In this document: in pieces, positions 45,961-57,400 of the stretch
How the letters are laid out: each line of letters starts with the position of its first letter
Numbering within the stretch: position 1 is the stretch's first letter
NCBI RefSeq assembly: GCF_041260155.1
Contig: NC_091933.1
Span: 25,534,674 to 25,598,673 of the forward strand
Direction of reading: 5' to 3'
Length of the DNA: 64,000 bases
Source: Ptychodera flava
Taxonomy: Eukaryota; Hemichordata; Enteropneusta; Ptychoderidae
Program-made: the position numbers and the translations under genes
Notes under the pieces: model-generated
What the model was told of the DNA's origin: nothing
Databases searched by the model: none
What the model saw: only the letters and a program-made list of their open reading frames with translations

Positions 45961-48900
45961 ATGACCAGCATCAAGATGATGGTGTCCAGCCGTCGTTTCC
46001 TTTCCCTGATTTTGGTCTTGTTGTGTGTCGTTATCGCCAGTAGGGTGGCAGGTGAAGAAAAACCTGAGTCACTGGTTGTAAGTATCTGTGTTATTGATTT
46101 CCAGAAGTGAACGCTTATTTGTTCTTACAAATCCCAATTCCACGATTAGATCGATTAGCTCGATCAGTGTACTCTTGCAATTTCTAGTTTTTCCGATACA
46201 TCGTATATTGTATCTTCACTTGATAACCTTCCACTACTACAACCACTGCTACAGCTACAACCATTACAAGAAAGACAATTTTACATGTTGTTGCCATTAT
46301 TAATTATAAGATTGTCGCCAGAAACAAAATCGCCAATAAACTCTTGAGAAAAGGGTTTGAAAAATAATCGCAATCATACCAATCCTTAATCCGAAAACCC
46401 TAGGTCAAAATTCATAATACAATAGCTATAAACATTGACACAGAACAGTACAGAACAGACAGTGACGCACCGGTACACACAACAAATTCAAAACCATGAA
46501 AGAAAGATATATGGACCTCTGGCCAAAAGAAGTGATGTCAGGTTGTTTGAAGTTTGTGTCTGAAAATAGTAAATTGAGAAACGCCTTGGAGCATATGTCC
46601 CTAAAGTGGGTTGCAAACTAGTAGCCTGCGAAATATATAAATAATTATGTACAATAGTAGGAGGTTATAACGTAAATACCACAAGGGGTACTTGAGGTTT
46701 GTCTCTCTGTCTAGTGTGCAAGTGCTTATATGTTCAATTTAAATTTGAAAGGTTACGGGAACCCATTCTCACAAGTTAGATAAATACGCAACACCAACAT
46801 TTCTTTGAAGGCAAATCGTAAAGAACGTATATGTACGTGCGGCTGAATTTTTTATCTTTAAACTTGCCAAGTCATTTTTTGGTTCCTCCGTTGTTAAACA
46901 TTTTTCAGTGATTCATGTTTGATTTGAACTGCCATCATATGTAACTGCCATCGTGTTTTTATAGAACTCTCGTCGTCGTCCGGCTCATCGCTTAAAACAG
47001 TGTGCATGGTCCAACATTAATTATTATGGCGCCAACGGCATTATCAAGGTAAGTCAACAGGTTTCCTGATATGTCTAGGTTAACAGCCAACGATTAGTGA
47101 CGGTTGAGATTGTAAATTTAGCCGACATACTTGAAACTTACAAACTTTCCACTTTGTATTTGGATCTCACTTATCGCTAGAGAATGCATTCTAATAGCCA
47201 CAAAACTGTTTATTCAACTTCTTGATTCATTTTACAGCAAGACACAATGTCAAGCAATTTCGTGCCACCTATAGCTAATTACCAACTTGCTGCAATTTGT
47301 ACGTTATGTCCTGTAATATTTCGCAATTCCCACTTAGGAAAGAATACATAGAAATCCACGGTGCACAGTAGCAGATAGTTATGACCCACCAATCCGGTAG
47401 TGTGTAATTCGAAAATGCGTAAATAGGTTGATTGGTTGACGCTTACAGAAGATTCACGTACATGTTTGAGAATGTGAATCAAATATTTTGAGTGTGCACT
47501 CGTTATATAACAGTAATCAGAGCGTCAGTACAGTGCAACTACAATTACAGCTCATGAAAGTGTCATGATTTTAATCACTTTTTTCGGTGTCAGTCTTTTA
47601 ACCCCTGCCATTTTAGAATGACGATAGATAATGTAAAATAAAATAGTCATTTAGGCTATTATACATATAGTTTTATTTTAAGTGAAATATTAAATTTCAG
47701 AAAATACTAGGAAGTTTGACATAAATTCATTTTTATCATTAATACAATATTAAAGTTTTCTACCCATAATATATACCCCTTTCATCCTTCGAGTAAACTA
47801 TTTTATACCATACTAAACTTTTAAATTCTCTGCTTTTTAAATATATTATGAGAATGTTTTCTTGTCATCTTAGATGAGAAATGTTGCTTTGAAAAAAATA
47901 CTCTGTTAGTAGCGTGCAACACCACCTTAAAACATTAGGATGCCGGATGATGGGATCTTTAAAAAGACGAACCTTTTCTATATTCTCCCGTCCAGAGCTA
48001 TTTGTTAATAATGCCTATCATGTTGTTACCTTATGCTCTATGTCCCTTCAATGAAGGAGTGTGAATTCACCAAAAGATCAGACAAGACCGCACTCCGAGT
48101 CCTGTGGAATGGTAATCTGCGTGTAAGGTCACGCTCAGTTCCAAACTCTTGCTTTCGTTGGTACTTCACTTTCAACGGTAATGAGTGCAAGGATCCAGTA
48201 CCAATAGACAGTGCCGTTTCCTCCACCAGCGATGAAAATCGTCACCGCGTAACTTCAAGTAAGTCTTAATGGAGTACCCTACACTATAAGTAAATATATT
48301 CGTGATATTATTGCACATCTTACCAATATGATGCAAATTAATCTGTGACGCCAGACTGGTGACAAAGGGACTGTACCTAGAGTAAATTTTGACGACTTGT
48401 CGATATTTGTGTTCATGGCAGATGTGATGAAATGACGAGTATTTGGTTTGACAATACAGTGCATGCACACTTGGAATTATATTCCGTTGTCAATGATACA
48501 AATGGCCAATTTCAGCTAATAGAATGATATACTTTTTGGTCTTGATATTTTTTTGTTATTTGCATCTGTTAAGTGTTGAAAGCGAAACGGGAGCGAAAAC
48601 CAAAGTTTTAGAGACACAAAGAATAGATTGTGCAAAAGGTGGCTGATCTTTACTCGGTTAGCAGTAACAGAGCAATCGATCAGGCAGCGGAACAAAACTG
48701 TTATTCCCCACATATCATGACGATAATTAGTTAAAATAAAAGTAACTGGTATTTTGTTTTCTTGAACGTAACATGTCACATAGCCAGTGATATTTTCAAA
48801 TGCTAACAATCATGATATTGTTGCTGATAGACTTTACACTTTCCGATCTAACTGATATATCGGACTTTTCTTCTTACCAATTAGTGTCATGCTATTTACA

Positions 48901-49058
48901 TTTCAGTCGAAGGTCTGTGTTACGGTATACCATCTGGCAGAGTGAATGTGGAATTCCGTCAATCAGGATGTCCCGGTGTAAAACCAGGTGGTGAAGCCTA
49001 CACTGGATGGAACTCGGCCTCTCGTATTATTGTTGAGGAAATCCTCACATCGTACTAG
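45961..49058 (+). CDS. CTHRC1-like secreted protein gene C (intact)
   Basis: Exons 45961-46077, 46965-47048, 48057-48258, 48907-49058 (TAG); intron phases 0, 0, 1; all donors gtaagt or gtaagt-like and all acceptors AG. The product is 184 aa. Residues 1-31 are a signal peptide (hydrophobic LSLILVLLCVVIAS, cleavage probably after VAG). The rest is a globular domain with KQCAW, ECEFTKRSDKTALRVLWNG, FRWYFTFNG, KDPVPID, IEGLCYGIPSGRVNVEF and GWNSASRIIVEEI. These match the C-terminal domain of CTHRC1, a secreted trimeric C1q-like-fold protein linked to matrix and Wnt/PCP signalling in vertebrates. No Gly-X-Y segment is visible, and the vertebrate RCRNACC cluster is reduced to one Cys (NSCFRW). Introns are short (0.6-1.0 kb) and free of large insertions. 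AATAAA at 49308. Confidence 0.88.
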
Positions 49059-49307
49059 TTATTTTAGCTGAAAAATTACTTTGCGACCTTTAAAAAATCG
49101 ACTTTCTGAATTCAGAAACAACCTTGGATGTCTTAAAATTACAGCAGATAGTACCAGATTGTTTCGATCTTGCCGATACGTTTGCTTAATGGAGTGCGTC
49201 ACTTTATTGTAGTTAGTTCCCAGTTTGTTATTGTCCTAGAAATCATTACGATCATACAACAACGTTAAAGGTCTTCCTTTCTATTGTTTTTGCTCCTTTC
49301 GTATATC

Positions 49308-49313
49308 AATAAA
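49308..49313 (+). terminator. Poly(A) signal of gene C
   Basis: AATAAA in atcaataaattaagatt, 250 nt after the stop. Conserved in B (twice) and D (60114-60119), altered in A. Confidence 0.5.
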
Positions 49314-49788
49314 TTAAGATTATTCTTCTGTTTTACTTCATATCCGGAGTTTTTTTAGCTGTTCTGTGACGTTAACTTAAATAGAGCAGTTAAACTGTCG
49401 ATGAAAACAGAAAATCAACTGTGTTAATTCTGTCAACAGAGCTTTTTCAATTACATCTCCTTAGATTTTCGTGCCAATCCTTGAAGTAGTCCTCCGACAA
49501 TGGAAATGTAAAAGACATGAGGTAAAGCTAGGTTGGAATGCCTTTGAACAGTTCTTAGAAATTTAGTCCTTGTACGTGCGAAAACACACCTCTCCTAAAA
49601 ACACAAAAAGCAAAATGATTCTGTACGTTTTTTGAACACTTTGGAGAGAGAGTTAAATCTTTCAAGACAATGATAACGACGATGATCGTGATGACAATAA
49701 TAATGCTGATGATTATGGAGACTAAAAGAAAAAAGATATGGGCGTTGATCCTGACCAGCTTATTTTAATAGGGTCGTCAGACTCTTAA

Positions 49789-50024
49789 AGGTATTCGGTC
49801 ACCTGTTTTTTCATAGCCAATCACAGATTTTACGCGAATGGCCGCTTTTTAAAAGGGCGCCTCCACACGACCAGCCATGGCATACTTAGCAGCGTAGACT
49901 ACTACCATGTTCTTTGACGTATAAAATATGGAGGACCGACAGCTACAGGTGTTACGGGGTAGTACGCTAAGCCTCGCCCCTTTATCATATATGGGATATG
50001 CAAATTTACGGTGACCGTGTACCT
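49789..50024. mobile_element. TTAA-flanked MITE, 236 bp, 3' flank of gene C
   Basis: Ends AGGTATTCGGTCACC and GGTGACCGTGTACCT are inverted, with TTAA on both sides (49785-49788, 50025-50028). A has no insert at the homologous place and B has a different TA MITE within about 20 bp of it. TTAA duplications occur in piggyBac and Kolobok types; family not decided. Confidence 0.88.
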
Positions 50025-50379
50025 TTAATCATAAGTCATACAGGAACCAGGTCCAAATAAAAGTGAAAAATTGTCAAAATTTGAAATTCAAGTAATTGGC
50101 GTTGTTCAGTTTTAACCTTAATATTAATTTTTCCGTTGACTCTATGATGATGATGGTAATGAGGTTATCATAACTTAGCTGTGATAGTGCCATTCAAAAA
50201 AGCCACAAGGCAGAAAATATTACGCATACCTGCGATAAAAGCGATCGAAACTGAGAGGGTAGATAGAACGATGAAGATATAAAGCACCAGAGAAGGAAGA
50301 AATCTGCAAACATTTGGTGAGATTGAATTGTCTTTAGGAATCATAAAGTGTGAGAATTATACGCCTCTTTTAGGCAGAG

Positions 50380-50545
50380 TGCGCCTCGGGGACACATATT
50401 CGGAATCACAAACTTTTACAATTGCCTTAACCGAAGTTTTCACCGGCTTACTTATGTGAAAGCCGAAAATGAGATTTTCCCCGTATAGCTAATAAAAGAA
50501 TGGAGGTCATATTGAATTTGAAATATCGGTAAATATGGATAATTC
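50380..50545. repeat. Dispersed repeat (gcctcggggacacatattc family)
   Basis: Homologue of 6510-6740: gtgcgcctcggggacacatattcgg, aaacttttacaattgcc, gttttcaccggctta, aaatatcggtaaatatgg. Confidence 0.55.
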
Positions 50546-50912
50546 GTTTTGCACGGTTACGCCGTGTTTTATTCGTTTTCTTACGCATAGTCTCAGAAAT
50601 ATTTGTCATTCAATTTTGAGACGGGTATCTTAAATGATTATGTATGAAATCATTAAGAAATATAGTCATTACGGTAACCTAGGCCTTTAATTATCAGTTA
50701 CGGAACACAATAACAGAGAGCCATTGTCACGTGTCAATGTTTATCTTGAATACCGTCGTTTTACTTATATGGTAAGCCAAAATAAATATCCGAAACATTT
50801 GACGTAACTTTAGGAAATTAAGCGCGCAAGAATGATTAAATGACTTGATAAATCCCCTCTGTTGCATGCTTTTTGAGAGTAGTGATCCAACTTTAATAAT
50901 TTTTATTATTAA

Positions 50913-51145
50913 AGGGAGGTAGTCATCAGAAGTGTGCGTGTGCGGCTTCCCTGTTTACAAACAATGTATTTCATGCATAATATCTAGATGTTGTCAACAT
51001 AGCTGCAACATTTAAAATTTACGATATCCCTTGTTAACAAACATGTTTAACTTTCATCGATTGCCAACGTATCCTAGATACAGTGTTTATATCGGTCGTA
51101 GGGGTCCCTGGTAACCTTTGACAGAGTTCCGACGACTGCCTCCCT
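50913..51145. mobile_element. TTAA-flanked MITE, 233 bp
   Basis: Ends AGGGAGGTAGTCATCAGAA and TTCCGACGACTGCCTCCCT are inverted. TTAA flanks both (50909-50912, 51146-51149). Size and target match the element at 49789, but the TIR sequence differs, so it is a second TTAA family. Confidence 0.88.
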
Positions 51146-51339
51146 TTAACAAATCTTTAGATTTATTTGAGTATGATACCAGATTTCAAGGTTCAAACGA
51201 TCATCTTCTGCAACTTCAATGACTGGTTCCAGGCTTGCTGCAAGGGACTCTGAAACATTTAATGGAGACCTGCCACCTGTAGAGTTTCAGAAATGGACAG
51301 TCCCATTTCTGTTACCATTTTACAAGACAGAGACTACAA

Positions 51340-51487
51340 TGTAGAAAAGTGTTCCGTTAGCTTGTTTCTAGCCTCACATACCCGGGTACCTTGTCTTTTA
51401 CTGCTTATCGAGTTACTCTTGAACCTAAAGAAACTTACAGCAGGGTAATTTTGTTTTCTCTGTCTTTTTCGAGCCTCCATTGGCTGG

Positions 51488-51572
<85 letters not shown>

Positions 51573-51910
51573 ACTTTGAAGCATTTTGAGGAAAGCTATC
51601 GGGTTTCAAATTAGGTTGGAATGGACGCGTATTTGAAAAGCAAAATCTGGAGGAAATAAACTTGTCAAATTAGTCGAGTTACTTTAAAAGACGGAAAAAT
51701 AAATGTCTTTTCTTCTTTCTAGCCTTACAAGGGCGGGTACCTTATCTTTTCTGTTATCGGGTTATTTTTAATCATACAGAAGCCGAAATTAGCGAAATTT
51801 TGCTTTATCTTGCTCTATTTGTCTTCTAGGCACATTGGCTGGTACTTGTTTCTCTCTGTGTTTTCATGGATCAATCATTAACTTGAAAAAAAGGCTAATG
51901 AGTCTGAGAG
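51340..51910. repeat. Diverged repeats of a ctagcctca-ctggtacctt motif (about 105-115 bp apart)
   Basis: The motif tttctagcctca(n)ggctggtacctt(n)tctctgt occurs at about 51365, 51467, 51717 and 51830. It also occurs at 39115, 39215, 39457 and 39551, at 41230, 41331 and 41990, and near 3570 and 3661. Each is followed by agaagccgaaa-like or atcaatcattaacttg segments. Old tandem array carried with the segmental duplications. Confidence 0.5.
51490..51570. repeat. (TC)n microsatellite
   Basis: About 80 bp of ct dinucleotides with one cc interruption. Reading frames of pure Leu/Ser or Arg/Glu here are artefacts. Confidence 0.97.
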
Positions 51911-53136
51911 CAAGTTTGCACTACCTGCATGTTACTAGCCTGCGCAAATATCTACCTTTTTCTGTCTATGCGGGTTAATAAACAACGGAAAGTCAAAATA
52001 ATGACGCGGGTTGAACGAATATTGTTTTAATCTGCCCGCTCAAAACAACTAGAAAAAAGTTCGCTATATTCGTGCCTGTACGGCATCAATGGATAATGAT
52101 CGAAAGGAGAGAAAGAAGGAACTTCAACCTTACTTCAGTTTCTTTCAGATGGACGACATATCGAACCAAACTGAAAGAAAGGAAATAACCCAACATCTTA
52201 TGAGGTAATGCCTGATATAAGTATGGAAGAGAAAGTAATTTAGACTGGAAGGTAACAGTTTGTACTCTGGAGTCAATAGAGCAATAACAGAGAAGTGTGT
52301 GTATGGCAGAAAATAGGTTGTCTTACAAATCGTATGAATGGGAAGGGCATAAGTAGGAGCTGCTGTCATGCATATTATAAATATTAACAATTTTTTATTG
52401 TATTTTATTGACTTATATCGAGCCTTTTAAATACTGAGACAAGAGAATGTTCAATGAGAAACAGGGAAAGAGTAGATGAAACAAACGCGGGCGGAAGTAA
52501 AATATGGGTGGTATTCATAAGTGTTGAACAAGTAATCTTGCTCTTCAAACGAGCAGAAGCCCTTTTAATTGCATCCAACCCTTCTGACGTGGCGATTTAC
52601 ATTGTAAAATAAGCCAAAAGGGACCCTATAGTTTGTTTAGCTTTGTGCCTTTCACACCTATATTGATAACAGTAGCAACATAATTTAGACGTCTTCGAGG
52701 ATATTTATTTTCAACACGGTAGTTTCATACTCTTTTACTCTATGGTACAACAACAACATCAGCAGCACCAACAACGACAACGACGACAACAACAACAGCA
52801 AATCTACAACAAGTACATAGGAGCGCATGTACCCGTTAGTCAATTTCGTTTGCTAAATCTAGGGTTTTGATGTCACAGTAGCTGCTTATCCATTTGGACC
52901 GCTCATGACTGACTCTACGTCTCCTCTCTCAGGCGTATAAAATGCGTCAGTGACGGTAGTCTTCACGCCTTGCATTAATTTCTCGTTGGTAAGAGTCAGA
53001 TGTTATCAGTTTTACAAGTAACACTAACTGAATGGACATGGCAAGTATTTTCGATACAATGCGTGAGCGTAGGATCCAGCTTTGCTTGATACATATCGGT
53101 ACCGTCGTATAGTAATTTATTAATTTGTACACTTGT

Positions 53137-53167
<31 letters not shown>

Positions 53168-54360
53168 TTCATAGACATGCTGTCTTTTAAATATTCTACG
53201 AAAATATTAAGTCGGGTTCAAATTGCTGTATTATTAAAACAAACAGAAATTCGAAATGAGTGAAAAAAGAGAAGAGAAGGCTACGATGGTTCGTTAAATA
53301 TGGCGTTATAGAGGGAAAAAAATTCGAAAGCTGCAAAAAACTGTCACAAAGTCAATGCTGTACATGTTACATACGTCAATGTGCGCTATTAAAACGAACC
53401 GAACACAAAAAGCTGTGACGCAGACAATTCTTGTCCCACTTATTCTCATAAAAATCAGACACAAGAGTGGATTCCGCATACGTCTTCTTATGATCGACGT
53501 TTTCTAGGGATTAGCAACAACTATATTGGACATGATTTATTTACCTAGTAAATCTTTGTTTCTACTTTTACCGTTAAGTCTAATATCCAATACACATTAC
53601 AAATCTTCTTAAAGTGTTAACATAAGTCACATAAAGTAATTAAACTCTCCACGTTCTATATTGTATTGATGCCACGTGTTTCAGTCCTTGTGTCTGCCGT
53701 ACGTTCTGATACATGCGTGGGTTGAGTGATCCTAACCAACCATGCTATTCGCTGACCAGCAAAAATGATAATCAACGCAACCGAGGCTATGTGGAGACTA
53801 AATGGCGCGTATGCTAGCTTGCCTTTAACTAAAGTATGCTTTAAGTAAGTAAATTAAAACTCTGCACTGTTGGTTTGAAGGACTGCTACCTACGAATCGA
53901 CTTACTGATAAAAATAATAACACGAACAGATTGCCTGGTCCATGCAACACGGAAAAGGTACTTTTGTGTTCGTCACAACTAAGGTGACAAATTTTACTTC
54001 TTTAAAGGAATGAAACAAGGGAAAATAAACGATACTTTTATTCAATATTTGTGATACTTTCTTTAAAAAAATCAAAGCTAAATTAGAATGAACTCTAAGT
54101 AAGTAAACGAAATTATGATCACAGTTTAATAAAAAAATAGAATTAAGAATGTTATACACAGAGACTTCGTAAAGTGCTGTGTAGTTTTCGGCGGTCGTTC
54201 ACCGCAAGGGTGATAAAATCTTCTCTGTCCTCTTCTACCTCAACAATAACAGGTAATATCGGAAATGTCGATGATAGCATGAATATTTATGATCTTATGA
54301 ATTCAACGATTCGGTATTTGCAATGCCTGGTGTAACAGGAGAAAAACTGTCCATGGCCAA
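51911..54360. other. Upstream duplication module of gene D, no supported gene
   Basis: Contains ccaacccttctgacgtggcgat (about 52575), an impure (CAA)n tract (52743-52806), atcaatttcgtttgc (52835), aatgcgtcagtgacggtag (52940), (TTTA)n at 53135-53169, and gcgtgggttgagtgatcctaaccaaccatgctattcgctgaccagcaaaaatgataat near 53713-53772, in the order seen upstream of B and C. Confidence 0.55.
53135..53169. repeat. (TTTA)n microsatellite
   Basis: About nine uninterrupted ttat units ending in ttattc. Confidence 0.95.
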
Positions 54361-54370
54361 CAAAAACGAA

Positions 54371-54376
54371 TATAAG
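54371..54376 (+). promoter_or_regulatory. TATA box of gene D
   Basis: gaatataagctcctcggtc, about 51 bp before ATG 54427, at the position of the TATA motif of A-C although the flanks differ. Confidence 0.5.
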
Positions 54377-54426
54377 CTCCTCGGTCTGGAACATTTGGAC
54401 ATACATAGGGTAACCACTCATCGATC

Positions 54427-57400
54427 ATGACCAGTATCACGATGGTGTCCACTTGTCGTTTCTTTTCTCCAATCTTGGTAGCGATTTGCGTGATTATCGC
54501 TGGTGGCGTCGCGTGTGAAGAAAAGCCAAGGTCAACGGAGGTAAGCACATGTGTTAGTATTTTATTAAACTGTTCACTAAATTTTCCTTCAAATTCCCTA
54601 TTTCAACGATCGGATTTATAGCTCTACCCGCATCCTAAACTGTGGCGAGTTTCTAACTTGAAGACACTTCGTACGGTATACAGCCGATGATTTATCGATA
54701 ACTTCTACGCCTTAACGCAAAGTTCAAAATGTTGTGTCGGTATGGAGTTTTATAGGCATATAAAAAGTCTGTAGGTTTGCACTCACACTATTAAGCTTTA
54801 TGTGAAATCCTGATCCCGACGCACATTCTTATCCACTTTGAAATGCAATGAAAGTACACACAGTTTTACTGGCCCTGAGCAACTGTGTCCATCTAATCAT
54901 GAAACTGAGAGGGACGATTAGGTTATTATTTGCTACTTTGAGTCTGGTGTCCTGGGAGCAATATCAGAGAGTTATATAAAGTAATGGCAGGAAACGGATT
55001 CTTTAAAATCGTATGAAAGGGACTGGCATATCTAGGAACCGTTGTAATGCATGTTACAATGGCTTTGTAGTTAATTTTTGTGGTGTTTATTAGTATTTGC
55101 TAACACATAGATTTGGAGATACTATCACAACAGAAGGAAAGATAATTCGGTAAATTCTCGATTGGATGAAACAAACGCAAAAAGAACCAAATAAAGTGTG
55201 AGATTTATAGTGTTAAATCAATAATTTCGCATTACAAACGACTAGAATTTGTCCAAATTGCACCCAACCCTTATGGTCGACAGAGACAGATACATTGCAT
55301 GTACAAAACAAACGTGCTGTGTTGGAAAAATACCCGACCTAGATTTTGGACAAGGCCCAAATTGTGTGTGGACGGTATAGCTCGGCCTTATGCCAATTCG
55401 ACGTGCATTTGCAACGATGGCTATTTCGGTGATTTAGGCGTAGAAGACTCGAGGAATTGTCGAAAGTCTAGGACTAGTGTGCGCTCATGTTAATTTTAAA
55501 AGCTCACCAATCAGGATAAAACATGCGGTTGACACCCGGTAATGCCATAATGGCGCTCAAAGATGGCTAGGTATCCATACTTGTCCTGCAAATTCAAAAA
55601 AACTCTTTTTACGGTACTTTTCAACAGCCGTTTTAGCAACACTGATGAAAATTGGCCCATAAGCGCCCTGTCATCAACACGGTCAAAATTCCTACTTTGG
55701 CTGTTTGGCTGTTTTAAAGTCTGCGATTGCTGTATGACAAAATGCCAATGTTTCATTGGTCTTTGGTAGAGGGACTTTGAGGCAGACATGACCAATATCC
55801 CCACTCCCGACCTCGTAGGCAGGAACTAAAGCTTCCTCAACTATGTAAGCCAAATATTTTGAAACGTATTGTATTGATGCCACGTGTTTCAGTCCTCGGG
55901 GACAGATGTTCAGACCGTCAAACTTTTACATTGCGCCGTCGGTCTACCGCTCGTGGGAACTCATTTAAAGCGTGTGGAGTTAATTAAATTTTCACGGATT
56001 ATTTTTGTGAAAATCGATAATTTAATTTTACCCCAAAGAGTTAACTAACGGATGTCGGCCATTTTGAACAGGTTATTTGTTCCTCTTGTAACGGATTTTC
56101 GAAGTAACACTATCGAATGCGTTTTGATGCACCACATCCCATTTGTGAGTAGCAGCAATAGAGAATGGGCGGCTTTCAACTTACTGATATCAGCCACAAT
56201 TTGCAGCTCGCGAGTATGTAGAACTGATCACTCAACGACTATTGGAGTATACGTGGTCTGACCCAGGCCCATTACCCTTATAAAGCGTATTTTGCAAGTT
56301 GGTAAACTCTATCAGCATCTATTTGAAACTGTTGTTTCCCGCTATCGGTAATTATAATCTGTTTTTAATTCTGCCGGAATGCATTCTTACGGAAATACAA
56401 TCGTTTACACTGTTAGATAAATGTGTTTAGTTAAAACTTCGAAATTCTATCAAACGCAGCGCTTAGTTTATTTGTTAAACCTTACAAAGTTGTTCACATA
56501 CAAGGGCAACTGTGTCAATTGATAGGTACTTTCCACTCTTCGTATCTAACGTGCAAATGCTCATATACTGCATTCAACTTTAAAAGCTTAATAGTGTTAC
56601 AAGTCAGATAAATACGAAAACTTTATGTGAAGACAAGTTGTAAAGAACGTACGTACGTGCGGCTGAAATTGTATCTTTAACCTTGCCTGGTCATTATCTG
56701 GTTCATCCGTCGGTCAACATTTTTTCAATGATTCATGTTTGAATGCCATCATGTGTAAGTGCCATCATCTTTTTACAGAACTCTCACTGTCACCCGGTTC
56801 ATCGCATAAAACAGTGTGCATGGTCCAATATCAACTATCATGGCCCCAACGGTATTATCAAGGTAAGTCAACAGATTTCCTGATATGTCCAGCTTAAGAC
56901 AAGAGCCAACGATTGGTAACGGTGACGTGCAAATGTAGCCTACATACGTGAAACTTGCAAACTTACCGCTTTGTGTTTGGCACTCACTGCGCTGCCAGCA
57001 AGACATGATATCGAGCACTTCCGCACCAACTATAACTAATTACCATGTGCCACCACCTAAATCTTGCTCCTTCACTTAATTATTTGGGGACATGATATGT
57101 AGCAAATTGTAAATTGTCCTGTAATATTTCGCAATTGCCGCCAAGGAGTGAATACATACGAAGCAAAGGTACACAGTCGCTGGTAATCATGACCCATCAA
57201 TGCAGTGGTGAATAATTTGAATGCATAAAAATGTTGAATGGTTGATGCTTACAAAAGAGTCACATACACGTCGTTTTTAAACTTGAATTAGATTCTTGAA
57301 TATGGCCTCGTTATGCAAATTAATTATAGCGTCAGTACAATGCTACTATAATTAGAGCCCATGAAGTTAACAACATTTGTTAGCCGATATGACATACACA

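Noticed and set aside
48038..48226. Minus-strand frame complementary to exon 3 (also at 16976-17173 and 58398-58586)
   Set aside because: It is the exact shadow of the conserved exon 3 and recurs only because that exon does.
51334..51609. Arg/Glu- and Leu/Ser-rich frames on both strands
   Set aside because: Pure translation of the (TC)n microsatellite.
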